Below, one piece after another: positions 38,883 through 47,025 of a stretch of 64,000 nt of DNA (its first letter is position 1; every line of letters begins with the position of its first letter). The DNA lies in assembly GCF_002531755.2 (NCBI RefSeq), contig NZ_CP034998.1:3038001-3102000 (forward strand). The letters run 5' to 3'. Source of the DNA: Rhizobium acidisoli (GTDB taxonomy: Bacteria; Pseudomonadota; Alphaproteobacteria; Rhizobiales; Rhizobiaceae). Under the pieces are notes generated by a model, which ran no database searches, had not been told where the DNA came from, and worked only from the letters and a program-made list of their open reading frames with translations. Made by a program: the position numbers and the translations under genes.

Positions 38883-38920
38883 CATAACCGCGAAAATCAA
38901 TGTTGATTTTCCCGGTTATG
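38883..38920. repeat. 38-base near-perfect palindrome
   Basis: The outer arms CATAACCG and CGGTTATG and inner arms GAAAATCAA and TTGATTTTC are separated by one mismatched pair and a central TG. The symmetry is far beyond chance. It could be an operator, a bidirectional transcript end or the scar of a small mobile element. Confidence 0.75.
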
Positions 38921-38970
38921 CCTAAGTTTGAAGGCGTGACGCATCGCGCCGAGCGTTATGTCCTTTGTCT

Positions 38971-39053
38971 AATGCATATCACCCGGAACGCTGGACACTT
39001 CCGGGCGACAGGCATTAGAGCGGTTCAACCGTTATGGAAGCGCAGAACCGCTC
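38971..39053. repeat. dispersed rhizobial palindromic repeat, copy 1
   Basis: AATGCATATCACCCGGAA is followed by an imperfect complementary arm ending in GGCATTAG, then a second stem GAGCGGTTC/GAACCGCTC. The first half matches the repeat at 63731-63836 (AATGCATGTCGCCCGGAA). It lies just past the end of the small protein gene at 39066. Confidence 0.65.
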
Positions 39054-39065
39054 CAGTCGTTTGTT

Positions 39066-39314
39066 TTAGTGACAGCTCACACTCACTTGCGGAACCGGCG
39101 AGCTCAATTCGGCCAGTTCCCTGGTGAAGCCTTCCCCCACTTCCTGCTTCACCGCCTCGAGCGCCAGATCGAGGCAATTCGTGGCGAATTGCAGCTTGAC
39201 ATCGTCAGCGACCTGTCGCGCGTAGGCAATCATCCGCGCCAGCGCGATGAGTTCGTTCAGACCATCGTCCGCCCCTTGGTCTGCATTTGCCTTGGCAATC
39301 GATGTCACGCCCAT
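39066..39314 (-). CDS. 82-residue protein, possible RiPP precursor for YcaO-TfuA
   Basis: The ATG at 39314 (MGVTSIAKANADQGADDG) has GGAG eight bases upstream. The body is helical and acidic (ELIALARMIAYARQVADD, DLALEAVKQEVGEGF). It then changes abruptly to a short tail, ELSSPVPQVSVSCH, rich in Ser with a penultimate Cys. A helical leader plus a Ser/Cys-containing C-terminus is what a ribosomal peptide precursor looks like. It lies 102 bases downstream of tfuA on the same strand. An upstream ATG at 39320 is too close to the ribosome site. It may instead be an ordinary small helical protein. Confidence 0.6.
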   Translation of the reverse strand: MGVTSIAKANADQGADDGLNELIALARMIAYARQVADDVKLQFATNCLDLALEAVKQEVGEGFTRELAELSSPVPQVSVSCH

Positions 39315-39416
39315 GAGCATTTCTCCAACGAATTGAAGCAATGATACGCGCGCAGAAGTGTTTGAGCCCGTGAAAAAAGCGTGACACAACCCTCGGTGAG
39401 AATTGCTGCTTTCGAT

Positions 39417-40124
39417 TTACAATGCAGAACGCGTACGGAACGCGGTTGAATGCAGCTTCCAGGGCAGATCGGCGTTCGATCTTATGTCGCGGGCGTCCTG
39501 CACGGCTTTCAGCAATTCCAGGGCATCGATGCGTTTTTGATCGACAGAATTCGAAAGAAGCGTCGCCAGCAGCTGCGGACGGTCCGGCTCGGCTATACCG
39601 GCGCATTGCTCGACGATCGACCGCCACGTCCGCCTCTTGAAAAAGATCGCGTTTGCCACATCTTCGAGCCGCTCGCGCAGTCCAGCTGCGAGCAGTCCGC
39701 TATCGTCCATCGCATCGAGCGTGGCATTGACATTGACGAGCGGTATCGTCAGCGGCTTGCTGCCGAGCGCGCTCGGCGCGTGCATGAGTGCGACGGCTGC
39801 ATCGTCGACCAGCCGACCGGTGCGATAGCCCTCGAAAATGCGGCCGATCCCGATCATCCCGAACGGATGACATTCTGCAGCCCGCAAGGCGCCCATGCTT
39901 GCTGCCCCGAGAACGGCCACGCCAAGCGAGAGAGCATGAAGAATTTCCTTGTGCCAGACCGGTGCGGCATATTCGAAGCCGCCGTCGATCAGGCCGATGA
40001 CATTGGCGCCCTGTTCCACCTGAGCCAGGACATCACCTTGCATGGCGGGCGGCAGGACGCGGACCGCCTCGCCGGCAAGCGATACCGCATCGGGAAGACT
40101 GGGACCTGCGAAAATGATCTTCAA
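39417..40124 (-). CDS. tfuA: TfuA-family protein
   Basis: This 235-residue protein is of the TfuA family, first known from trifolitoxin production in R. leguminosarum. It shows MKIIFAGPSLPDAV at the start, VIGLIDGGFEYAAPVWHKEIL, and the strongly conserved GAASMGALRAAEC followed by GIGRIFEGYRTG. TfuA partners with YcaO enzymes and is proposed to help form thioamides by supplying sulfur. The gene overlaps ycaO by four bases, so the two proteins are made together. No other trifolitoxin genes are present. Confidence 0.9.
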   Translation of the reverse strand: MKIIFAGPSLPDAVSLAGEAVRVLPPAMQGDVLAQVEQGANVIGLIDGGFEYAAPVWHKEILHALSLGVAVLGAASMGALRAAECHPFGMIGIGRIFEGYRTGRLVDDAAVALMHAPSALGSKPLTIPLVNVNATLDAMDDSGLLAAGLRERLEDVANAIFFKRRTWRSIVEQCAGIAEPDRPQLLATLLSNSVDQKRIDALELLKAVQDARDIRSNADLPWKLHSTAFRTRSAL

Positions 40125-41353
40125 AACCCGATCGCCTTGGCCAGAGCCCTTGTTCCAAATCGCCGGGCGCGCTCCCCCTCCGGATTTTCGAGCTCAGGGA
40201 TAACGATCTTGACGACGCTAAAGGGAAGCGTGTCGTCGCTGAGGCGGACTCGGATGACCGAAGCGATCCCTCGGTTGCGCAGAGCGTCAAGCACTTGTTG
40301 CAGCAGCTCCGTCAGATTCCGTGCCCGATAATCTGCCGCGCCGTCATGGCGCAGGGCGGCAGGCGGTGCGGCAACCGCATCGAAGGCCCGCCGCATCAGC
40401 GGCGGAAGGGATCTTAAAAAAGTGGCAGGAGAAATATCGTCCCTGGCGCCGCTGATATAGGTCAGCCGGGATTGCACGGCTTCCGTCACCGCCCGAATGG
40501 CCGCCCGCACGGGAGACGGGTGCGCCCCGGTGCCGCCGGTCACCTCGACGAGGCGAATGTCCCTGTCAGCGTAAACATGCCTGGAGCCTGGAATTAGCTC
40601 CCCAGGACCCAGCATCGCGGTGAAACAGGGGACCGCGACGTCGCTGGTGATATCGAACAGCCTGAGCGCCAATCCCGATGCTTCGATCATGTCGACCAGA
40701 CCGTTCAGGGCACCATCCTCAAAGCCGCGGGGATCAACGCAGCCGGCATAGAGATCGGCTTCCCCGCCCACCTGCCAGAGCACCTGAGCGTCACGCTCGA
40801 TGCGCTCCAGGACGCCATGAAAAATTGCCTCCTCGACACTGTTTCCCGAAGCCAGGCCATCCGACGACATCCAGTATCGCGCGTCCCGCGTCCGGTCGAG
40901 CACCACCGCTTCGAAGGGAACGTGGATCTCGTCGCCGCTGAGGATATTGATACCGGCGACCCATTCGGTTTCGTCATCAGGCCCGAGATCGGGTTTATGG
41001 ACGGCGGTCAGGCAGCTCAACCTGTCGACTTGGTAGCCCATCGCCTGCAGGCGGGAAGAGGATCCGTGGACGCGCTTGACGAAGGGTTCGCCGGCAACGG
41101 CCCGTTCGAGGGCCTCCATGACAGTGGATACCTTGGCGTCCAGATCGGTCAGGCCCTTTCCCTGAGCAATCACGATCGACCGCGAATTCGGGGCATAGGC
41201 GCACCAGACGGGAATTCCGATGTCATCCAACCCGGTATGTCGCGCAACCCTGGTAATGCCGAACCTGGCCAAAAAAGGTTCGACGCGGGAAAGAGTCTCC
41301 CCCGGCGATATGATCCTGTCGGAATAGTGGGCCGGATGGAGGGCTGAATTCAT
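40121..41353 (-). CDS. ycaO: YcaO-domain cyclodehydratase/thioamidation enzyme
   Basis: This 410-residue protein has a full YcaO domain, the ATP-dependent backbone-amide-activating enzyme used in azoline and thioamide formation. Family regions seen are GKGLTDLDAKVSTVMEALERAVA (about 67-89, ATP/Mg Glu residues), GLASGNSVEEAIFHGVLERIERDA (about 170-193) and GTGAHPSPVRAAIRAVTEAVQSRLTYISGARDD (about 290-322). The ATG at 41353 was chosen because the 22 codons before it do not look coding; 41419 is an alternative start. With TfuA next to it, thioamide formation on a peptide or protein is the most likely chemistry. Confidence 0.88.
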   Translation of the reverse strand: MNSALHPAHYSDRIISPGETLSRVEPFLARFGITRVARHTGLDDIGIPVWCAYAPNSRSIVIAQGKGLTDLDAKVSTVMEALERAVAGEPFVKRVHGSSSRLQAMGYQVDRLSCLTAVHKPDLGPDDETEWVAGINILSGDEIHVPFEAVVLDRTRDARYWMSSDGLASGNSVEEAIFHGVLERIERDAQVLWQVGGEADLYAGCVDPRGFEDGALNGLVDMIEASGLALRLFDITSDVAVPCFTAMLGPGELIPGSRHVYADRDIRLVEVTGGTGAHPSPVRAAIRAVTEAVQSRLTYISGARDDISPATFLRSLPPLMRRAFDAVAAPPAALRHDGAADYRARNLTELLQQVLDALRNRGIASVIRVRLSDDTLPFSVVKIVIPELENPEGERARRFGTRALAKAIGF

Positions 41354-41473
41354 AGCGCACCGACATAGATATGGGCCGACATCAGCAGCCCCTTGATCGG
41401 ACGGCGGAGCAGTCACCATTCGTCTCGATCAACCGCAGATCGCCGAATGTCTGCAGGTGACGCACCATCCGTC

Positions 41474-41899
41474 TCAGCCGTTTACAACCGGATCCTGCAA
41501 ATCACCGTCGATCTCCGACAAGCCGGCAACGGCCAGACTTTTGGCCAATGCCACCAGTTTTTGCCTGATATTCGGATCCTCGATGGCGATGAACGCCTTG
41601 TTGAGCGCCAGCCCCTCCTTCGAGGACAAAAACTTGTTCAATTCGCTCGTCTCGCCTTCGATCGGTCCGGAGCCACCGTTCTCGAAGAAAAAGCCGATGG
41701 GCACGCGAAGAATCTCGGATATGCGTTGAAGGCGGCTGGCGCCTATCCGGTTCGTTCCTTTTTCGTATTTCTGGATCTGCTGGAAGGTAATGCCCAGAAG
41801 TTCGGCCAGACCATGCTGGGTCATCCCGAGCGTCTTTCGCCGCACCCTGACGCGGTTGCCAACATAGACGTCGATCGAATTCGGGGATTTAGCCTTCAT
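41474..41899 (-). CDS. XRE-family transcriptional regulator, PraR/PhrR-like
   Basis: This 141-residue regulator has an N-terminal helix-turn-helix: IDVYVGNRVRVRRKTLGMTQ, then LAELLGITFQQIQKYEKG and NRIGASRLQRISEIL. This is close to the rhizobial PraR/PhrR type linked to biofilm and quorum-sensing control. The C-terminal half is helical and acidic. It sits between the methyltransferase and ycaO on the same strand and probably controls this locus. Its stop is 120 bases from the ycaO start. Confidence 0.87.
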   Translation of the reverse strand: MKAKSPNSIDVYVGNRVRVRRKTLGMTQHGLAELLGITFQQIQKYEKGTNRIGASRLQRISEILRVPIGFFFENGGSGPIEGETSELNKFLSSKEGLALNKAFIAIEDPNIRQKLVALAKSLAVAGLSEIDGDLQDPVVNG

Positions 41900-42069
41900 G
41901 TGAATAAGTCTCCCACTTTATCAGCATGCCAGCCGTATAATGGAGAGTTTAGGCAAAAATGCAACTAAAAGTAAATATTTCGTAAGGATTTTTTTCGGCG
42001 CTGCTCACAGTATAAACAACCTGCGCTCGCGCACTGCTGTTCGAAATGACGGCCGCTTGGACACCGCCT

Positions 42070-42702
42070 CTAAAGAGGCTTTCGAGCCACGGCGATCATC
42101 GACTTGGCCAAAACAGGAATTCTTCCGACATAACGAAAACGGACCTTATCGAAGCCGGCATCCAGCAGCAGCATGCTCAGTGTGTTTTTCGACCAGAACT
42201 TGATATGCCCATGATCCTTCAGCGGCATGAAGTGATCATCCATTTTCCCCATCGCCGCGAGTGCAAGGTTCTTCAGATAACCGTGATAGGGCGTCGACAT
42301 CACGGCGACGCCGCCCGGCTTGACAAGATCGTACATCGTCGAGGCGAATGCCCTCGGATCGTAGACATGCTCGACAACCTCCAGGCTGATGACGGCGTTG
42401 AACGTGCCGTACTCCCGGGAAAGATCGTCATAGGCCGAGCCGACATTCAGCGGCAGTTCGGGATAATTGATATTGGCCTTGGCAATACCATCGCTGGAAG
42501 GATCAACGCCAACGACATAATAACCCTTCTCCGCAAGAGCAGCGGCCGCTCCACCCGTACCACATCCCAAATCAAAGACGTCGTTTTTCGCAGAACCGGC
42601 GAAATGGCTCTCAAGCGCGTCAAGCACGGCAGGTAAGATGTAGAAATGCGCGGTTGTCGGCTTGGCATGAACATAGGTAGTTGCGTCTAATTCGACGGAC
42701 AT
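42070..42702 (-). CDS. class I SAM-dependent methyltransferase
   Basis: The ATG at 42702 has GGAGGGGG just upstream and gives 210 residues. The SAM loop is VFDLGCGTGGAAAALAEKG (about 43-61), with VVGVDPSSDGI (acidic ribose-binding end), NAVISLEVVEHVYDP and LVKPGGVAVMSTPYHG. This is a UbiG/Methyltransf_11-type fold with an unknown substrate. It is upstream of and co-oriented with the XRE, YcaO and TfuA genes (170-base gap to XRE). Methylation of the product or precursor is possible but unproven. Confidence 0.85.
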   Translation of the reverse strand: MSVELDATTYVHAKPTTAHFYILPAVLDALESHFAGSAKNDVFDLGCGTGGAAAALAEKGYYVVGVDPSSDGIAKANINYPELPLNVGSAYDDLSREYGTFNAVISLEVVEHVYDPRAFASTMYDLVKPGGVAVMSTPYHGYLKNLALAAMGKMDDHFMPLKDHGHIKFWSKNTLSMLLLDAGFDKVRFRYVGRIPVLAKSMIAVARKPL

Positions 42703-43193
42703 GTCCCCCTCCGCGATTGCGCGGCAGACACTATCGAAAAATGCGTCCAAAATTTGATGGAATCCGCCAAACAGCAAGGATAGAAAAAGATATAATCTGG
42801 AGTTTTATTATTAAAAACAAAAGCTATGCGCGAAATACCAAAAATTCGAACACAGAATGCACAAGCTGATGGAGCATCGCAGAAAATACTTTAAATAATT
42901 CAATGGATTCATTGAATTCAGAATATGAGTGAAAAGCAATATCTCAAAGTTACGAAACACCAGACCAGCAGCGACCGCCTTCATGGAGCTAGCAGTGACA
43001 TTGCCCGTAGCCGCATGAGCGGTTCCTGATTGAATGGTGCTGCATCTTCACCGAATCTGCCGCGCCCATCCTGGTGGTGAGGCATAAAGGCGCCCAATTG
43101 CCGACACGAAGCCAAAGATATTTAACGGATAAATGTATACTGCTGGATTTAGACAGCCCGATCGAAATCCTTCTCGGACCGGAGAAGACAAGC
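42703..43193. other. AT-rich divergent intergenic region with palindrome
   Basis: The promoters of the methyltransferase (left) and the membrane protein (right) must lie here. Positions 42750-42960 are AT-rich. AATTCAATG at 42897-42905 pairs with CATTGAATT at 42910-42918. A frame is open from a GTG at 43074 into the next gene, but its early part looks non-coding. Confidence 0.45.
42897..42918. promoter_or_regulatory. 9-base-arm inverted repeat, operator candidate
   Basis: AATTCAATG and CATTGAATT form perfect arms around GATT. It lies roughly midway between the divergent starts at 42702 and 43194. Regulator unknown; the XRE protein encoded nearby is one candidate. Confidence 0.45.
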
Positions 43194-44081
43194 TTGCCCG
43201 ATAATTCGCCGTCCGCAAATGCGAAACAGCCATTGGGAAAACCGACGATTCCCGTGGTCTTCTGGTTGCTGCTGACGATCTCACTGTCACTGGTCATGGG
43301 GACGGTGCTTCTTTCCAACGACATGAAACATTTGAAGACGGTGGGCCATTATTTTGGCTTCGATCTCTTTCCCCCTGACGTTACGCCGCCTCCCCCCAAA
43401 GCCCTTCCGCGCCCGGCGCCGCCCGCCACTTTTACGCTTCCCTTGCATCTGATCGACCCGCCGGTGGCGCAGACCGTGTCGACCTTTCTACGCACATGGC
43501 GAATATCCGGGCCTGCAATGTGTGCAGCTCTGCGCGATGCCGGTATCGAAACCAGCGATTGGGCGGCGGCGAGCTTCAACGCCGATACGTTCGAATGCTT
43601 TTTCGAACATGGCGCCAAGCGGGAAAAGGATCAGCTTCCGAGTTCCATCTTCGTCATCGTTCGCGGCGACGCCGCCGGCGTGATCAGCAATATGCGGGTG
43701 AAAATCATCAATCCCGAGACGGATCAAAACGGCCAGCTCGATCCCGCTATCCTGCGAATTTTCGAAACCATGTTGCGGCAACCGCAATGGCTGGATTTTC
43801 ACGAGACGTTGAACGCAATCAAGAATCTGAAGGACGTCAAGGAAGACGGTTTCGGAGCCAGCATCAACTTCGCCCGTGAGGTGCTCAATCCCGACCGCTA
43901 TAACTTCACGCTGTCGCTGGATGCGACCTCCGGGCCCCAGAAAAGAACAAGAAGCTATTTTTCCGACAGAACATGGCTTCCATCGCCCGACCCAACGGTC
44001 GAGACAGACGTGCCGTCGGCACAGCTATCCACGCCTGCCGATGCCGAGGCACCGGCAAGAAATGCGGACCATCCGCGCTAG
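43194..44081 (+). CDS. membrane-anchored hypothetical protein
   Basis: The product has 295 residues if the TTG at 43194 is used, which has GGAGAAG six bases upstream. A GTG at 43074 would add 40 residues. One membrane segment (IPVVFWLLLTISLSLVMGTVLLS) follows a short cytoplasmic start. Then comes a Pro-rich linker (PPDVTPPPPKALPRPAPP) and a folded periplasmic domain with three Cys (AMCAALRDAGI, FECFFEHG) and VRVKIINPET-like strands. The C-terminus is Pro/Ala-rich. I cannot assign a known function. It stands between the RiPP-like locus and the exopolysaccharide cluster and may belong to the latter. Confidence 0.7.
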   Translation: MPDNSPSANAKQPLGKPTIPVVFWLLLTISLSLVMGTVLLSNDMKHLKTVGHYFGFDLFPPDVTPPPPKALPRPAPPATFTLPLHLIDPPVAQTVSTFLRTWRISGPAMCAALRDAGIETSDWAAASFNADTFECFFEHGAKREKDQLPSSIFVIVRGDAAGVISNMRVKIINPETDQNGQLDPAILRIFETMLRQPQWLDFHETLNAIKNLKDVKEDGFGASINFAREVLNPDRYNFTLSLDATSGPQKRTRSYFSDRTWLPSPDPTVETDVPSAQLSTPADAEAPARNADHPR

Positions 44082-44091
44082 TTTTGCGGCA

Positions 44092-44158
44092 ACGACATGC
44101 GTAAAAGCAAAGAGCTAAAGTGCAAGGAGCGAATCTGAAAGATCGCGACGCACTTTAG
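44092..44158. repeat. dispersed rhizobial palindromic repeat, copy 2 (partial)
   Basis: ACGACATGC, then AAAGCAAAGAGCTAAAG, closely match 63773-63798. CTAAAGTGC at 44115-44123 pairs with GCACTTTAG at 44150-44158. The first half of the element is missing. It follows the stop at 44081 by 10 bases and may act as a transcript 3' end. Confidence 0.65.
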
Positions 44159-44185
44159 GACCTGCCGAGATTATCCGTCGGTTTG

Positions 44186-44494
44186 TCACGCCATGTAACT
44201 TGCATCGTCGTGATGCCTGGCCAGGATCCTGTAAAGCTCTTTCAAACTTTCCGCGCTCGGCCGTTCGGTGCCGTCTCCGCCCGCCAGGCGCCAGAGACGC
44301 TCGACATTGAGGTCCTGCGTGACCTGGGCAAGATCATCGCTCAGAGAGCGAAGGGCGACCGCCGATCGACGCAACCGCAAGGATGTTCTGATCAACGCTG
44401 CAAACAGGATGACAATGACGCCGACGACGCCGAAGACAAGGGCTGCGAACTGCCGGCCGTCGAGAAGGAATAGATCGTTTCGGACGGTCGCCAT
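44186..44494 (-). CDS. small single-pass membrane protein
   Basis: This protein has 102 residues from the ATG at 44494; ATGs at 44521 and 44536 are possible and none has a good ribosome site. One membrane helix (FAALVFGVVGVIVILFAALI, about 15-34) is followed by a basic, coiled-coil-like stretch (RTSLRLRRSAVALRSLSDDLAQV) and an acidic end. Single-helix plus coiled-coil proteins often act as accessory or scaffold proteins, but no function can be assigned. It converges with the gene ending at 44081. Confidence 0.55.
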   Translation of the reverse strand: MATVRNDLFLLDGRQFAALVFGVVGVIVILFAALIRTSLRLRRSAVALRSLSDDLAQVTQDLNVERLWRLAGGDGTERPSAESLKELYRILARHHDDASYMA

Positions 44495-44765
44495 AAAAAA
44501 AGCGGCATTTTGAAATGCCATATGAAAACAGCTCATCAGATAGCTAAATCAATATTCCATCGCGAGCGCCCTCCAGAACGGTTTATATCTTGGAGCAAGC
44601 TGGAAAGTCTAGCAGATACCGACAATATCCCCTAGTTCGACAGTATATTTGAGGTTGCATTACTCTACTGAATTGAAACACAGACCCCGCGATGGATCGT
44701 TGCCGGCGAGCTCGGCCCGTTAAATTCCGCCGCGGACATGAAAAAAGCCAACAGTGAGAGATAGA

Positions 44766-45839
44766 ATGAATAGAAGACGTTTCCTCGCCTCGATTCCGCT
44801 TGCTCTGTTGTATGCCAGTGCGGGCGACGTCCTCGCACAGGTGGCTCCGGCGAGAGGGTTGCGCGCCGTTGCCGACAGCAAGGCGTTCCGATTCGGATCG
44901 GCAATCGACCTGCAGAACATCAACGACCCAATCGCTTCCGGGATCTACACCGACAACGTCAATTCGATAACGCCGCGAAACGAGCTGAAATGGAATGCGA
45001 CAGAAAAGAGACCGGGTGTATTCAGCTTCAAGAGTGCTGACCTTATGGTTGCATTCGCACGCAAAAACAACATGAGGGTTTATGGCCATACTTTGATCTG
45101 GTATCGCGTCCCGGAGTGGGTGTCGGAGATCACCGACGCCAAGACGATTCAGGCGACGATGAACCGTCATATAAAACAGGTTGTCACTCGCTATAAGAAC
45201 TCGATCGACGCTTGGGATGTGGTGAACGAGCCGTTGGAATATGATGCGCCGGATCTGCGGGATTGTGTTTTCCGACGCCTCCTTGGCGACGACTATATCC
45301 GTATGAGCTTCGACATGGCACATCAGGCCAATCCCGGTGCGACGCTGGTGCTCAACGAAACGCATCTGGAGAAAAAATCCGACGTGTTCGAACAGAAGCG
45401 CGCCCGCATACTGAAAATCGTCGAGGACCTCGTCGCCCGGAAAACGCCCATCGGCGCGGTCGGGCTACAGGCGCATTTCCGGCCCGGCCTCGACCGAATC
45501 GATCCTGAAGGAATGGGGCGCTTCTGTGCGGCGCTGAAGGACATGGGGGTCGGCGTTTTCATCACCGAACTCGATGCATCCTGCCACTTCCTCAACCGCG
45601 ACAAAGGCTTCACGCCGGCGTCATACGGCGATATTTTCAGTGACGTGATCACCGTGGCGGCCGAGCGTGGCGACTTGAAAGGCGTGACGGTATGGGGCAT
45701 GTCGGAAAAATACGCCGAGCCCGACGAGAAGGCGGCCGGTCCCGACGCGGCTTGCACGAAACGCGTTAATCTTTACGACGAAAACAACACGCCGAGAAGT
45801 GCGGTTGATGGCATCCGACGGGCAATAGAGGCGATGTGA
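44766..45839 (+). CDS. glycoside hydrolase family 10 (endo-1,4-beta-xylanase-like)
   Basis: This is a 357-residue exported GH10 enzyme. The signal contains NRRRFLAS, a twin-arginine-like motif, and ends VLA. Typical GH10 elements are TPRNELKWNATEKRPGVFSF, GHTLIWYRVPEW, the acid/base WDVVNEP (Glu near 155) and the nucleophile FITELD (about 265). In GHTLIWY the usual His after Trp is Tyr, a substrate-site change. It is the first gene of an exopolysaccharide cluster, so its natural substrate may be the beta-linked polysaccharide itself (trimming or release) rather than plant xylan. Confidence 0.87.
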   Translation: MNRRRFLASIPLALLYASAGDVLAQVAPARGLRAVADSKAFRFGSAIDLQNINDPIASGIYTDNVNSITPRNELKWNATEKRPGVFSFKSADLMVAFARKNNMRVYGHTLIWYRVPEWVSEITDAKTIQATMNRHIKQVVTRYKNSIDAWDVVNEPLEYDAPDLRDCVFRRLLGDDYIRMSFDMAHQANPGATLVLNETHLEKKSDVFEQKRARILKIVEDLVARKTPIGAVGLQAHFRPGLDRIDPEGMGRFCAALKDMGVGVFITELDASCHFLNRDKGFTPASYGDIFSDVITVAAERGDLKGVTVWGMSEKYAEPDEKAAGPDAACTKRVNLYDENNTPRSAVDGIRRAIEAM

Positions 45840-45873
45840 TGCGTAAGAAAACAACGGAGACGTCGACAGATTC

Positions 45874-47025
45874 ATGAGAAAAGCCGTTATTTACGTGGAA
45901 AAATTTCTGCCTGCCAGCCAGGCATTTGTTCTCAATCAGGCGGTGGCATTTCGTTCCTTCGAAGCTGAAATTCTTGCCGGTTCGCGAATTTCTTCCGCCC
46001 ATACCAAAAAATCCACGGTTCCGGTTCATGACATCCGTCGGTCTCCAGTTGCGCGGGCCGGTGAACTGCTTCTGAAAATCCCCCAGATCGGCCTTCCCTT
46101 TCTCTTTCCCGCGATCGGCAATGCCGATGTTATCCACGCCCATTTCGGCAAGAACGGTTATGTCATCGGGCCCCTGGCGCGCGCCGCCGGCAAGCCGCTG
46201 GTCACGACATTCCACGGCTTCGACGCCACCTATGGCGGCGATCCAAAGAAGCCGGGCGGCTTCAACCAGGTGCGCTTTTTCGCCAAGGGACGCCGGGAGA
46301 TGGCCGGCTGGAACAGCTGGAATATCGCCGTTTCCGATTTCATCCGCGACCGGCTGCTGGCGCTCGGCTTTCGCGCCGATCGGGTCTTTCGCCACCATAT
46401 CGGCATCGATCTCGACCTCTTCAAAATGGAACCGCGTCCGCGAAAAAAAGGACTGGTGGTTTCCATTGCCCGTTTCGTCGACTATAAGGGCCACCGCTTC
46501 ATGATCGACGCGCTGTCGCGCGTGGCGGCGACCGGCACCCCGGTCGAATTCGTCATGGTGGGTCAGGGACCGCTGAAAGAGGAAATCGAGGCGCTGGCGC
46601 GTCGTTCCTTGCCAAGCGTCACGATCCATGAAAATCTGTCGCAGACTGAGATAAGGGATCTGCTCGCCAGTGCGGAGCTTTATCTTCATGGCAGCGTGAC
46701 CCTCGACAATGGTCACGCCGAAGCGTTCGGCCTCGCCAATCTAGAGGCGGAAGCCGTCGGAACTCCGGTCGTCGCATTTCGCTCGGGAGGCGTGGGCGAA
46801 GCGATCGAAGAGGGGAAAACTGGTTATCTCGTGGAGGAGCGGGATGTCGCAGGAATGGCCGAAGCCGTCGGAAGGCTGCTCAACGACCAGTCCCTGTGGA
46901 CAGCCTTCAGCGCGCGGGCACCGCTTCTGGTGGCCGAGCGCTTCGACTTACGTCGTCAGACGGGGATGCTCGAGGACTATTACAGTTCCGTGCTAGACGA
47001 ATTTTCCAGCCGGGGTCGGACTTGA
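45874..47025 (+). CDS. family 4 glycosyltransferase
   Basis: This is a 383-residue GT-B enzyme. The N-domain has MRKAVIYVEKFLPASQAFVLNQ and DVIHAHFGKNGY. The C-domain has VSIARFVDYKGHRFMIDAL, GQGPLKEEIE and the donor-binding GHAEAFGLANLEAEAVGTPVVAFRSGG with the E-x7-E pattern. It is retaining and transfers an unknown sugar from a nucleotide donor to the lipid-linked repeat unit. Its stop overlaps the acetyltransferase start (TGATG). Confidence 0.9.
   Translation: MRKAVIYVEKFLPASQAFVLNQAVAFRSFEAEILAGSRISSAHTKKSTVPVHDIRRSPVARAGELLLKIPQIGLPFLFPAIGNADVIHAHFGKNGYVIGPLARAAGKPLVTTFHGFDATYGGDPKKPGGFNQVRFFAKGRREMAGWNSWNIAVSDFIRDRLLALGFRADRVFRHHIGIDLDLFKMEPRPRKKGLVVSIARFVDYKGHRFMIDALSRVAATGTPVEFVMVGQGPLKEEIEALARRSLPSVTIHENLSQTEIRDLLASAELYLHGSVTLDNGHAEAFGLANLEAEAVGTPVVAFRSGGVGEAIEEGKTGYLVEERDVAGMAEAVGRLLNDQSLWTAFSARAPLLVAERFDLRRQTGMLEDYYSSVLDEFSSRGRT

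Larger units (their letters stand above)
38591..39065. other. intergenic region with palindromes
   Basis: It contains a GATCGGCCG-type inverted repeat just after the 68-residue gene (about 38598-38622), a 38-base palindrome at 38883-38920 and a copy of the dispersed repeat at 38971-39053. A minus-strand frame at 38548-38871 looks partly coding (MEMGLAEPFDPFAGDNG) but has no clear ribosome site or known relatives. Confidence 0.45.
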
